A stretch of DNA of 64,000 nt. It comes from Acytostelium subglobosum LB1. Its lineage: Eukaryota; Evosea; Eumycetozoa; Acytosteliales; Acytosteliaceae. The DNA lies in NCBI RefSeq assembly GCF_000787575.1, contig NW_012236517.1:3272-67271 (forward strand), given 5' to 3'. The position numbers and the translations under genes were made by a program. The notes beneath the pieces are model-generated. The model saw only the letters and a program-made list of their open reading frames with translations. It was not told the DNA's origin and searched no databases. Below, piece after piece: positions 13,913 through 26,000 of this stretch; positions within the stretch are counted from its first letter, which is position 1; the number at the start of each line of letters is the position of its first letter.

Positions 13913-16900
13913 ATGGAGCTATATAGAAGACTACTAGGATGGTCTTCAAGAGCCAGACAATACACCCCTCTTGACTCGACTCAACAACATCAGCAAGATC
14001 CAGTCAATGTGACAGAGGAGGTCGAAAGAGATAGTCTCTTTGATCAACCGTGTCCTGAACAACATGCTTCTCTCTTGTCAAGAGTAAGTACGACATCGTA
14101 TTGGGAGTGTTACAATGACATATATGTCTATTTCAAGATACTAACAAACATGTTAAACAGTTATCATTCTTTTGGGTTCAACCAATGATGATGACAGGAT
14201 ACAAAAAAGCACCTCTACTTCTAACTGATCTGTGGCGAGCACCGGAACACATCAAAGTCGAGAACACTGTTCAATATCTGGACAATCTACACTTGGATTG
14301 CAAGTATGCACTCATCAGACACATCTATCGTGAGTTTGTCCTGAGGAATGTTACCCTCATAATTATCAAGATCTTTGGTGCCATGGTCACTATCGGTTCA
14401 CCAGTCTTGCTTAAAACGTGAGTTTACATTGTCCAAAAGGTGGAATCCAGTACATCATCATTATTAACAACATCTCTCTATACCGATTACAACAGATTCC
14501 TCTGGTACATCCAAAACGATGACTTTCAAAAGGGATATGGATGGCTCCTATCTTTTGGTCTGTTCCTCACATCTATATCATTGTCACTCACCAACCAATA
14601 CTCCTTCTGGTTCGGTATGAAGATGTGTCTAGAGATCAGAGGATCATTGATTGCCACAATCTTTCGAAAGATGTTGCGCATCAACAATGACTCTCGTCGA
14701 CGATTCAATTGTGGAGCAATCATGAATCTGGTGGCCGTAGATGTCGAGTCATTCTCAGAGTTCTTTTGGAACAACTGCATCGATATCTTCATCTATCCCT
14801 TTACCATAACAATGCTATTGGTGTTCCTTTGCATGGTTGTTGGTGTGGCACCAGGCCTGGTTGGCTTTATCCTCATGGTCATTGGTCTTCCTAGCAATGC
14901 ATTGTTAAGCAAACGACAGAGTGATCATCAGCTCAATGCAATGAACATTGGGGATGAACGAGTTGGACTCATTGGCGAGATGCTGGAAGGTATACGACTT
15001 TTGAAGCTCTATGCATGGGAGCTACCTTTCATCAATCGTGTAATGTCTGTCAGAGAGCGACAAATACATGCCATTAAGAAGCGGAACGTCTTTTGGGCCA
15101 CTTCATCTCTACTCACACAGGTGTTGGCTGGTGTAGTTCTGTTCTCAACATTCATGGTGTACACCCTGTTGGGTAATCAGCTGACTGCAACAGTTGCCTT
15201 TACAAGTCTTACTATATTCGTCAATATGCGTCGACCACTCGAGATGTTGCCAGAGTCCATTCAGAGACTAATGAAGATCATGGCATCCGCACAGCGTATC
15301 GAGTCATTCCTCAGGTGTAGTGAGGTGCAAGCATCAATGTTATCATACCAAGATAACGACAAAGATGTACAAATAATCAATGGAGAGTTCAGTTGGGACA
15401 GTACCTCCTCAGCATCGACACTCAACCAAGGTCATGAGGAGGAAGAAGAAGAAGACGACGACAATGATGATACTATTCAATCACCTGATGAAGCTGATAT
15501 AAAAGCATCGTTATTCAAAAAGCAATCATCCATCGAGTTGGAGAACATCACCAAACATCAGTCAACATCAGTTCTCAAGCAAATCAACATTGTGGCACCA
15601 GCTGGAAAGCTAACAATGGTGTGTGGACGTGTTGGAGTCGGCAAGACAAGTATTCTAAGTGCATTAATTGGCGAGATACACAAAGTTGATGGTCAAGTGC
15701 AGGTTCCACGAAGGATTGGCTTTACATCTCAAACAGCCTTTTTGATCAGTGCATCACTACGTGACAATATATTGTTTGGACAGGACTTTGACCAAGATCG
15801 ATATATCAAGGTATTACAGGCCTGTGCATTGGACTCTGATTTGGGCCAGTTGCCGGCAAAGGATCTAACAGAGATTGGAGAGCGTGGCCTGAATCTTAGT
15901 GGCGGCCAGAAGCAGAGAGTATCATTGGCACGAGCAGTCTACTCTGATCCAGATTGCTATATACTTGATGAGCCACTGTCTGCCGTAGACTCTGAGGTTG
16001 CCAAACATCTCCTTCAGCATTGCATTCAAGGTGTCATGGCCAATCGTACCAGGATATTGGTGACACATCAACTTCAGTTCCTACCTGCTGCAGACCATAT
16101 CATTGTGGTTGGACCCTCTGGTGAGATCACTCAAGGCTCCTATCAAGAGTTGGTAGACAGTGGCATTGACTTTGAATCAATCATGAAGAACAAGTATGGC
16201 GATATGCAAAAGAGTCTTCAGCAGCAACAACAGAGACAACAAGAATCAGATGTCGACTCCATCACCACTTCCACCACAACTGAGTTGCCACGGGCACCTT
16301 TACCAACAACCCCAGTCCAATCAATCCACGATCTCATTGCATCAACCAACGAACCAAACCTGGAACAAAAGGCCAAGCTACTGGTTCAAGAGGAACGTAA
16401 CAAGGGTGCCATCGGTTTAGATACCTATGGACCATACGTAAAGGCTGGTGGAGTGATTGGATTCTCCATCATTGTCTTTTTCTACATCACCAGTCAAGTG
16501 ATCTTCCAGAGTGCTGACTATTGGCTGGTGGTATGGACCAAGAGGCAGCTGTCCACACCTCACACTGACCGTTGGTATTTGATGATATACTTTTGCTTCA
16601 TCGTCGTATACATCATTATGTTGGGCATCCGATACTTTGCCCTCAGTCGCTTCACAGTTGTGGCATCATCATCGCTACACAATCGATTGCTCACCAATGT
16701 CATTGATGCACCAACACTATTCTTTGATCAGAATCCATCCGGTCGTATACTCAATCGATTCTCAAAGGATATTTCAGACATTGACATATCACTCCTAGAT
16801 GTTATCTCTGACATTATGTACAATGGTTCGTCTGTACTCGTATCGATCTGCATAATGATATTTATCAACCCAATCATGGTGCTACCTCTTGCATGTCTGG

Positions 16901-18144
16901 GCGTACTCTACTACTTTGTTCAACAAATCTATCGCAGCTCATCCAGAGAACTCAAAAGAATGGAGTCAATCTCAAGAAGTCCTATCTTCTCAACATTTGG
17001 TGAGAGCTACAATGGTTTGGTCACGATCCGATCGTTCAAACAGCAGACCCGCTTCTACAATCAACTGATTGAGCAGCTGGATGTCAATATACGTTTGATC
17101 TACTATAGCTATGCGTGCCATAGGTGGATGGGCACACGACTCGAGTTCATAGCATCTGTCACTGTGTTCTTTTCGTCATTGTTTTCAGTATACAATGCAG
17201 CCGATAACCCTGGACTGGCTGGCTTGGCAGTGACCAGTGCCCTTGGTATGACAGGATTCCTCAACAGACTGGTACGACAATTCACAACTCTAGAGGTCAA
17301 GATGAACTCTGTTGAGCGTGTCAATACCTATATACAAACGCCATCCGAAGGTGTTCGATACTCTGATGCACACTCTGCACCACCAGAGGATTGGCCACAA
17401 GAAGGAAAGATAGAGTTCCGCTCAGTTCAAGTACGCTACCGTCCAAATATGGAGCCGAGTCTCTCCAATGTCACGGCACTCATACATCCAAATGAAAAGA
17501 TTGGAATAGTTGGTCGCACGGGTGCCGGAAAGTCCACGATTGGTGTGGTACTATTCCGAATGGTCAATCCATCTGCTGGTGAAATCCTGATTGATGACCT
17601 CAACATTGTAGATATCGGGCTGTATGATCTCAGAAGTCGCCTCTCAGTCATACCACAAGAGCCATTCATCTTTTCAGGTACATTACGTGACAACATTGAC
17701 CCTGCCAAGGTCTACTCAGACGAGCAGATCTGGAGTAGTCTGGAGAAGGTGCAGATGAAGCCTGTCATAAGTGGCATGCCAATGGCGTTGTCAACACCAG
17801 TGGATCGCGGGGGAGATACATTCTCAACAGGCCAGAAGCAGCTACTCTGTCTATGTAGAGCACTGTTGCGAAACTCAAAGATCGTGTTGATGGACGAGGC
17901 CACGGCAAGTCTTGACTACCACACAGACTCTATCATCAAAGAGACAATCGCCAACAACTTTAAGAACAGCACCGTGCTGACCATAGCACATCGATTGGAC
18001 ACCATCTATGATAGTGATCGTATTATCGTCGTTGATAAGGGTCGTCTGGCAGAGTTTGAGTCACCTGAGCTACTGGCAAGGAATCCAGACTCTCGATATA
18101 CTCAACTACTGGTTGCACAATCTTCATACAGTACCAGCCAATAA
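13913..18144 (+). CDS. ABC transporter, subfamily C (MRP-like), full-length
   Basis: Three exons (13913-14083, 14161-14417, 14496-18144) give 1358 residues in the order TMD1-NBD1-TMD2-NBD2, without the extra N-terminal TMD0 of long MRPs. NBD1 has Walker A GRVGVGKTS, signature LSGGQKQR and Walker B CYILDEPLSAVD, so the catalytic Glu is present. NBD2 has GRTGAGKST, Q-loop IPQEP, VLMDEATASLD and IAHRLDT. The NBD2 signature reads FSTGQKQ instead of LSxGQ, a conservative but unusual change. An acidic insert (EEEEEDDDNDD) lies just before NBD1 and a Gln/Ser/Thr-rich linker joins the halves. The family exports glutathione conjugates and other organic anions from the cytosol; the substrate here is unknown. 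The first ATG after the (CATT)n leader was taken as start. Confidence 0.95.
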
Positions 18145-18280
18145 TTCAATGAACATCGCCTTTATGTAACCCAAAAGCTGTTTTGTTTTTTTGTTTGGGT
18201 GGTTCACACCTCCAATCTATGCATTAGTAATTGTTCAGTGAGAGAGATTTTGATATTGATACAGATACAGGTTGATATAT

Positions 18281-18956
18281 ATGCCACTAATGTCAAAGAG
18301 GAAGAATATTGATGAGGATGATGATATCAGCGACATCAGTAGCAAGACAAATAGAGCCTACAATAATGTGAAACAAAATGGTGGTGTTCATACCATTCAT
18401 AAGGACATTGCTGTCAACTATATTATCTGTAATGATAACAACAACACAAATAACGATTACGAAGATGATGATGAAAGTAGCAACAATGACGACAATTGCA
18501 GCAGTAGTGTCAAGACGATAAAACCAATCAAGAACAGAAGGAAATACAACAAAAACAGTCATAGCAGAGACAACTCTCCTCCTAAATGCTCATCACCACC
18601 CTTAGCAACATCAACCGCCATTGTCACAGCTATCCAACAACAAAACAGCGTACCAACTGAAAAGAATCTTGAAGATCTACACCTCAACAATAGCCAGGAG
18701 ATCCCTACACTACTTAATAGCAATAGCAACAGTCATTCATTGCCAACAACTACTCCAATAACAAATTGTATACAGAACAACTCAACAAACTTATCAATAG
18801 TTCACAATAATAATAATAATGACAATCAACGACATAAGGATCATTCAACACCGCCGTCAGTCAACATCACTGGTCACTCCCCATCACTAAATGGTGTGCC
18901 CTCATCAAGGCAGCCGATAGGCAATTCGTCACCAAACCCAAATGCAACTACTTTAC

Positions 18957-19016
<60 letters not shown>

Positions 19017-20264
19017 TACACACGAACAATAATCATCAACAGCAGCCAACTCAAACATCCAACGTCATTACAAAGCGTAGTCCATTGCTCAGATCACCAC
19101 CTTGGCTGGAAGAGGCCAACTATCAGGTGGACGACCCTAGCTCACTAGAGTTGGAGAAAGAGTTGGAGATATTCTATCAGTGGCTGGCACCGACACAATA
19201 TGAGAACAGGATGAGACAGCTGATAGTCAACCAGATTGAGTTTATCGTTCACGAAAGGTGGCCCACAGCAAAGGTCATTGTATTTGGATCATTCGCAACG
19301 GACATTTGCATCCACTCGAGCGACATTGATATTCAAGTATCTGGAATCAATGACAACAACAACAACAACAACAAAGGCGACAGGTTCTACTACTATGACC
19401 CAATCAGAGAGCTCCATGCCAAGCTGATAAAGGGCTATCAAAGCATATTCTCAAACATTAAGCTCATCCCATCAGCCAAAGTTCCAATCATCAAGATGTC
19501 TCACAAGGGCTCCTCGTACAATGTGGACATATGCTTTGAAACACCGAATGGCATCGAGAATACTGTCATTGTCAAGCACTACTTAAAAGTAAGTAGGAAC
19601 AATAATGATGATCAATCTATCGACCAATCCACCTCTGACCCGTCACACATTATTCACATAGAAATACAAGTCAATGCGATTGCTATTGATGTTGTTAAAG
19701 TATTTTCTATTCCAACACAACCTTAACGAAACATACACTGGTGGCATTGGCTCATATGCACTTGCACTGATGGTGGTCAGCTTCATTCAACTTCGATACG
19801 TGCCCTACGAGAAGAGATTGAGTACCAACAGAGCAACCGATCAAAAGAGCAGCTATCGACATGCTGGAGATGACACTGATTATGGTGCCATGCTCTTGGA
19901 GTTCTTTCAGCTGTATGGCGAATCATTCCAGTACAGCAAACATGGTATATCATTGAACAATTGTGGCTACTACTATCAAAAGACCGATCAGTTTGGCACC
20001 AGTCTCTCGATACTCGATCCACATGACCCCAACAACGATGTTGGAAAGAATAGTTTCAACATTGCCCAAGTCAAAGAGCTGTTCACAAACTCATTCATCA
20101 AACTAATCTCTCAAGAGTTTCGCAATGAGAAGTATCCAAGTATCAAGTGTCCCACCATTCTCTCGCGCATCATTGATGAGTCGCTTTATAGACACCAGGC
20201 CAATGGACGCAAGTCAGTAATTGCTCTCTCAAAGACAATGGATGGCTTTGGACAGGTGAAATAG
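18281..20264 (+). CDS. Non-canonical poly(A) polymerase (TRF4/TENT4-like)
   Basis: Two exons (18281-19588, 19701-20264) give 623 residues. The first 270 residues are Asn/Ser/Thr-rich with a long poly-N run (AAC repeat at about 18957-19013). The catalytic core follows: the Trf4-type lead LEKELEIFYQWLAPT, the nucleotidyltransferase motif GSFATDICIHSSDIDIQV with DxD, and the third Asp in SYNVDICFE. The PAP-associated part follows, with TGGIGSYALALMVVSFIQ and LLEFFQLYGESFQYSKHGIS. The intron after HYLK joins in phase to YFLFQHNLNET. Nuclear Trf4-type enzymes oligoadenylate aberrant RNAs for exosome decay. A second ATG lies three codons downstream. Confidence 0.92.
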
Positions 20265-20540
20265 ACAATAAATAAAGGGATGAAGTTCAATCTGGTCATG
20301 ATTTGTAAGTGGGGGATAACGAAAACGATCTGTAAAACTCGTCCAAACACTTTTGAAATCTTTTTGTCCAGCCCTGACCAACACGAAAAGTTGAGCGACT
20401 ATTTCTCAAGGCAATCTTCACCATCATGATGGACAATTCCCCTTGGGGGAGAGAGGACACGGGTCTTTGCACTGTTGTTGTTGATCAATCACTAAAGCAC
20501 TCAAAACTCACACACACACAAGCAAACAAACACACAAACA
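20265..20540. other. Intergenic region with clustered hairpins
   Basis: Between two + strand genes three short inverted repeats lie close together: TTGAG/CTCAA (20391-20395 and 20405-20409), the palindrome CCATCATGATGG (20421-20432) and TCCCC/GGGGGA (20438-20450). They could form an RNA or a 3' UTR structure. No known RNA family is recognised. Confidence 0.35.
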
Positions 20541-22837
20541 ATGAAAGTTAATAGTTTCCTACCAGGGACACTAGTCTTGATTATGACAACGACAATGATT
20601 ATTATTTCGACCTCTCTACCCATTCCATCCAATCCGTCATGTGTTTTCGAAGGACATGACTTTAGCCAATGGCAAAAGTAAGTAAGATCTGATAGTAGTT
20701 AAAGCAATATTTGCTTTAAATAGTTAACTGACCACAACAACAATGATGGTATAGCCATACTTTCAACTTTACAGGTACCACCTATCTATCCAACATTACA
20801 GTAACTATCATGTCAATCGCTCTGACAATAGAGTGAACTGGTGTTCCAGTCGTTATACTGCACCACTCTATCTTGTTACTGTTTCACTAATTCATTCAAA
20901 ACCATTGCAATAACCTATCTATAGGCAACATACTACTGGTCATTGTGCGGCACATCAAACTACTGCTATGACAACTTTGATAGAAAATCACTGCCTAATC
21001 CTCCACCAATGTATTCATGTCAGAAAATACCTTCCACTTCTGATTGGAAGGATAATGGTGATAATGTATTCACTCCAGTTTGGGCCAAGAACAAAGGTAA
21101 TAATCTTAATCATATTGATTTACTTATCATTATTATCACTAACACTTTGATAATCTCTAAGCCAATTCAACTGGCGTGGAGATAATGTATCAATCGGATA
21201 AACAAAAATGTTTAAACAACACGATCAACAGAAATACGACGGTCCACATTGCTTGTAGCAATCTAACCTCTGTCAACAATGTGTTTGAGCAACAGAAACC
21301 TGTGTGTCGCTTCCACATTTATATGACTTCCCCACTGGCCTGTGACTTTCCTCTGATCAACACAGCATCGCTTAGTCAGGCTCCCATGGGTGATTCGTTC
21401 CTTCAGCTCAACATCACCTATCCACCAGAGTTGAACCATCGTGTGCTCTTTAATGGTGTACCTTGTGGAACTGTCAATGGTCCAATCTTCACGTGCAAGA
21501 CCGGCCTGAAACTAGAGAATGGTCAATCTTACACTGTGGAGTTGGCCAATGACTATTACTCTGACAAGAAGGTGTTTGAAAACTATGCTCTGCCATATCC
21601 AAAAGTGACTGCATTCTCTACATTGACAACAGAGGGTGGTTCCATAACAATGTCTGGTAGTTTTGGTCAACTACAACAACCCCTAGTAACAATCAATGGT
21701 CAACCATGTAACATCACCAGCACCAAACATGATAGTCTCACATGTACAATAGCTGGTCCCCTTGAAGCTGGACAAGCCACTGTGGACATTCAAGTAGATG
21801 GTTATGGATTCACCAACAAGTTACTCAACATTGCCACCAGTGCAAAGTGCCTGAAGCCAGGTTTCTGTGGTAGTCATGGCTCGTGTGACACTGATCTTGG
21901 TCAGTGCTCATGTCAGACCAATTACTATGGTGAACAATGCCAATACTCTTTGTCCGACCGTGCTGTGTTCACACCCAACTCGTCAGACCCAACAGCAGTA
22001 TTCGTCTATGGAGGATATAACTTCCGATTCTCCATATTCTCAGTGCAGGAGATACTTCCCAATGGCGACGTTCTTTATGAGGTGAAGCCCACCAACTGGA
22101 CTGGCCAAGTTACCAACAGTACATCCCTGACTACGATAGACTACACCTTGAATCAGACTGATGCCACACAGACCGATCTCCGTCTGTCTGCTTCGATTGC
22201 CTACTCTGATGTTGCACGAACAGTGACCTTTGGCTCCAAGACCTTCAATCTTGCCCCACGATCCATCAAGATTGGAGTGAACATATCTGATTGGAAGTAC
22301 TCTAGCAACATCAACACACTGAGAGTGGTATTTGTCACAGCCATCAACCCCAACCAAACGACTGGATGCGACAAGACCAGTCTTCCATCCTATGGCTATG
22401 CCCAAGGATCCATAACCAACCTCATGGTTCAAAAGGATGAAGTACTGTTCTATGGACGATTCCTGGACTATGCCATCTCTGATGGTCGCGAGACCTTCAC
22501 TAGAAACGAGCTGATTAGCACCGACCTGGAATCAGATTTGGCCTACATGGGCATCAATCTACCGCAGTGCAAAAAGTGTATGCTTGATCCAGACTTTTCA
22601 GCACTGGTCTCTGGTGACAACAATCATGGTTGTCCTCAGGCATTCGAGGTATGGAAGATCGCCCTGATCAGTGGATTGGTCGGTGGTGTTGTACTGATTG
22701 GCTTGGCTCTAGTGATCTACACTCAGAGGAAGGCCATCTATCTAAAGTACTTGGATCTGACTGGAAAGAGATCAAACTCCAAAATGCAGTTGGATGAGTT
22801 GAGTAGCTCTCGTGCAAGTGTAACTATTACTGGATAA
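20541..22837 (+). CDS. ComC-like membrane protein with MRH-type ectodomain
   Basis: Four exons (20541-20677, 20755-20800, 20925-21096, 21162-22837) give 676 residues. A hydrophobic signal segment (about 8-25) is followed by a Cys-rich domain whose pattern TYYWSLCG...YCY...SCQK...NSTGVEIMY...KCLNN...TTVHIAC...TSPLAC fits mannose-6-phosphate-receptor homology (MRH) modules. Next come IPT/TIG-like strands, one EGF-like domain (CGSHGSCDTDLGQCSC...GEQC) and a conserved juxtamembrane module (VLFYGRFLDYAISDG, MGINLPQCKKCMLDPDFS). It ends with a TM helix (ISGLVGGVVLIGLALVIY) and a short Ser-rich cytosolic tail. The juxtamembrane module is shared with the LRR protein at 45.3-49.4 kb. The phase-0 exon 2 donor GTAACT was chosen because it alone joins in frame to ATYYWSLCG. 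Likely a surface or endolysosomal glycan-binding receptor (inference). Confidence 0.85.
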
Positions 22838-23015
22838 CCAGGTTTCTACAACCTTATCACTACATGTTGTATATTTAAATATATAAATAAATTGTTTTTT
22901 TTTGACCAAAAGTTGAACTTGCGCCTTTTTTTTTATTCAGTGAGAGATAAAAAATGATGATCATCTTTCGTTCAATTGCATTCATTCATTCACTCTCTTC
23001 AGGTGATACACAAAT

Positions 23016-26000
23016 ATGTATAACACTTGGCAGCAGCAGCCGCAGCAGCAGCAGCAGCAAACCCAACAAGGGTTTCATTCGACAATGATGGGTGGCCCTC
23101 CAATGTCAATGTCTCAACTCTATGCAACATCTGCAACAACATCAACACCTCTTGGGTCACAGTATCAACCACAACAACAACAACAACAACAACAACCACT
23201 TCAGTTACCTCAACCCATTCAATACATTGGACAGCAGCAGCAACAATCACCTATACAACAGACCACAAGATACCTATATACAACTACACCATCGCCACCA
23301 CACATCAGCTCACCAATGTCACAGTTTGGTGCCAGCGGCATCTCACCACTATCAGTCAACGAACCATCCAACTACTATACCGAGACCTCATTGGTCCCAA
23401 TGCCGTCTCAACAACAACAACAACAAGATATTCACTCTACTTCAATGATGATACCATCATCCATCGTACGACAACAACAGCCACTACAACAACAACATCA
23501 ACAACAGGTATCCACCACCACTGTAACCAACAACATCAACACTTTCTCAAAGGATGTCGAGATGCAGCTCATCTTTAAAAACTCTGTTGGCATACTGGAT
23601 GAGGTGATTGCAAACGTTGACCTGTTGCAGGACCCAACCAAGACGTTGGACTCTGCACCCGTCACTGGATACAACTACTTTGAGACAACGAACCAGGTGT
23701 GGAACACCATGGTCTTGGAGAAGCACGTCCAATTCCCTCAGGAGGTCACTCAACGTTACCTGACGGCCAACACCAAGACATTGCAGGGTATCTTCCCAGA
23801 GATTGGACGTGCCTGGATATCGATCGACCAGACACTATTCCTGTGGGACTACAAAGATACTGGAGACCTGATCACCAACCATCTCTCACAGATCATCACT
23901 GCCTGCGGACTGGTGACACCACGCAAGAATGTCTTTAAGGACTGCGTCAGACATGTACTGGTGGTGGCAACACATGTGGAGATCTTCCTGTTTGCACTCG
24001 CCTATGATGAGGATGGCAAGTTTGAATTGATTACCAGTATGTAATATTACTATTATTATCCTTAATGATGATTGTTACACAAACATACTAATATGTACAT
24101 CATACTCAATGATCATAGCACCACTGGTTGTACCAACGGATTCAGTGATCATCAATGACATTGTTGGCACTGATGATGGTAGGATATTTGTTGGTGGTCA
24201 AGATGGTAATCTCTATGAGATTGCCTACAGTGATGGTTCAGCATCATGGTTCAGAAGCAGCAAGATATCAAAGATCAATCATACATCATCAATGTGGAGC
24301 ATTTGGTCAAGCAAGCGTGCAGAGATCATTCAGATCCAATACGATGTCTCTAGAAGGATGTTGTTCACTCTTGACAAGAGTTCAACTATACATGTATGTG
24401 TAGTAGTATTGTTAGAGTATCATTTCAATCGTTCACCTACTAACAACCAACAACAACAACAACGATAGAGATATACACTGTTGAAGAACAAAGATCATGG
24501 GCTTAAAGCCGAGCAACCATTGACACCACTGGTCTCCAAATCAGAGCCACGTCTATCAATCCTCTCCATTCATCTCTCTTCACAAAGCGAGTACCAGATC
24601 GTTGCCATTTGTTCAGATGGTATTAGACGATATATTTCTGATGTAAGTTCTTCACATCACGATCACCAACCTCATCAATTAACACATCAATTATCTTCCT
24701 TTTTTAGACAACTGGCGCATCCAGATACGCACGTAGACCACCTGTACTCGTCCATCCTCATTATTCGTTCTACTGCAATGGAGTGTACTTTGTGGCGGCA
24801 GAGGCCGGTGAGCACATGGATAACCTCTATGGAGTGACACCATTCTCGAGAAAGATGATCAAGAAGCTGTACGAGGTGGACAACCAAGGCTTTGTGACAT
24901 CATCCAATGAGGACTCGTTGGAGGAGCGACCAAACCTCTTCAAGATCAAGGGCAGAGTCAATGTGATCAAGGAGGACTGTGTCAACACTGGCAAACAACC
25001 AACGGTCTTTTACAAGGAGTTCAAGAATGAGCACACCACAGTGCCTCGACGATTCCTATGTCTCAACTCGTTGGGAATGCATATCATTGCCAAACTACGA
25101 TATGTAGACACCCTACACAATCTACTTGCCTCTGGATCAGCAACTGATATTGATGTAAGTGTAATCTAAAAAGTACCGTAATGCTCATTCTAGTATTGTG
25201 TTGCTGACAACAACATCCATTCACACTCAAACAAACAGGCATTCTACAATGAGTTTGGACCAATCTACTCCAACTCTCTATGCATTGCGCTCTACTGTGA
25301 GACACCACAAAGCGCACCTATTCTCGCAGACCAATTCTATGGCACAGTTAGTGCACCGAGGTCTGCACCTCTTCGAATCGCCGATATAGCTATGAGCCAG
25401 TTCAAGAGACGTGCTGGCAAGCCCAGCTACTTGCAGGCCAAGACTCTGTTCTCACAGGATATGGGCGCCAGTGTGAACAAGTCAGAGATTGCCTACTCGT
25501 ACGCACACAATGCAGTGGTCGCCTATCTGAGTCGAGTGCTCTCACCTCTCTGGTCCCATCCAATGATTGATTCCAACTCCTCTCAATGTCGCTGGTCGGT
25601 CATCCAGCTCAAAATATTGCAATCCCATCTGGCCAACCTTTTGCTGTTCTTGGAGAACTCGCAATTGGTTCCAAAGACATCAGACAATGATATACCCATC
25701 ACAAGAAAGCCCATTAACGAGCAATCAACCGATGATGATGCTCTAAAGGTATGTTCACTCTTCTTCTCTCTAAACACACCTACATCCAACTGACACCATT
25801 CCTCCAACAACTTAGAACGAGAAGAGAAGTCTGCTTGGAATCAAGAGGTTGGTGGTCAAATCAATACAGGTGACCAATCTATTCTTGATCATGTTGCAGT
25901 TCAACTTCCAACAGATATTCGAAGGAATGGATGGGTAAGATTAATTTAAACAAACTCCACCAAACCATATCGTTCACATTAACTAATATTTTATTCCTCC

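Noticed and set aside
14440-14495. Read-through of the ABCC second intron as coding sequence
   Set aside because: The frame is open across it, but GTGAGT at 14418 and ACAG at 14492-14495 join exon 2 in phase to the conserved FLWYIQNDDFQKG, whereas the read-through adds sequence without similarity to transmembrane segments.
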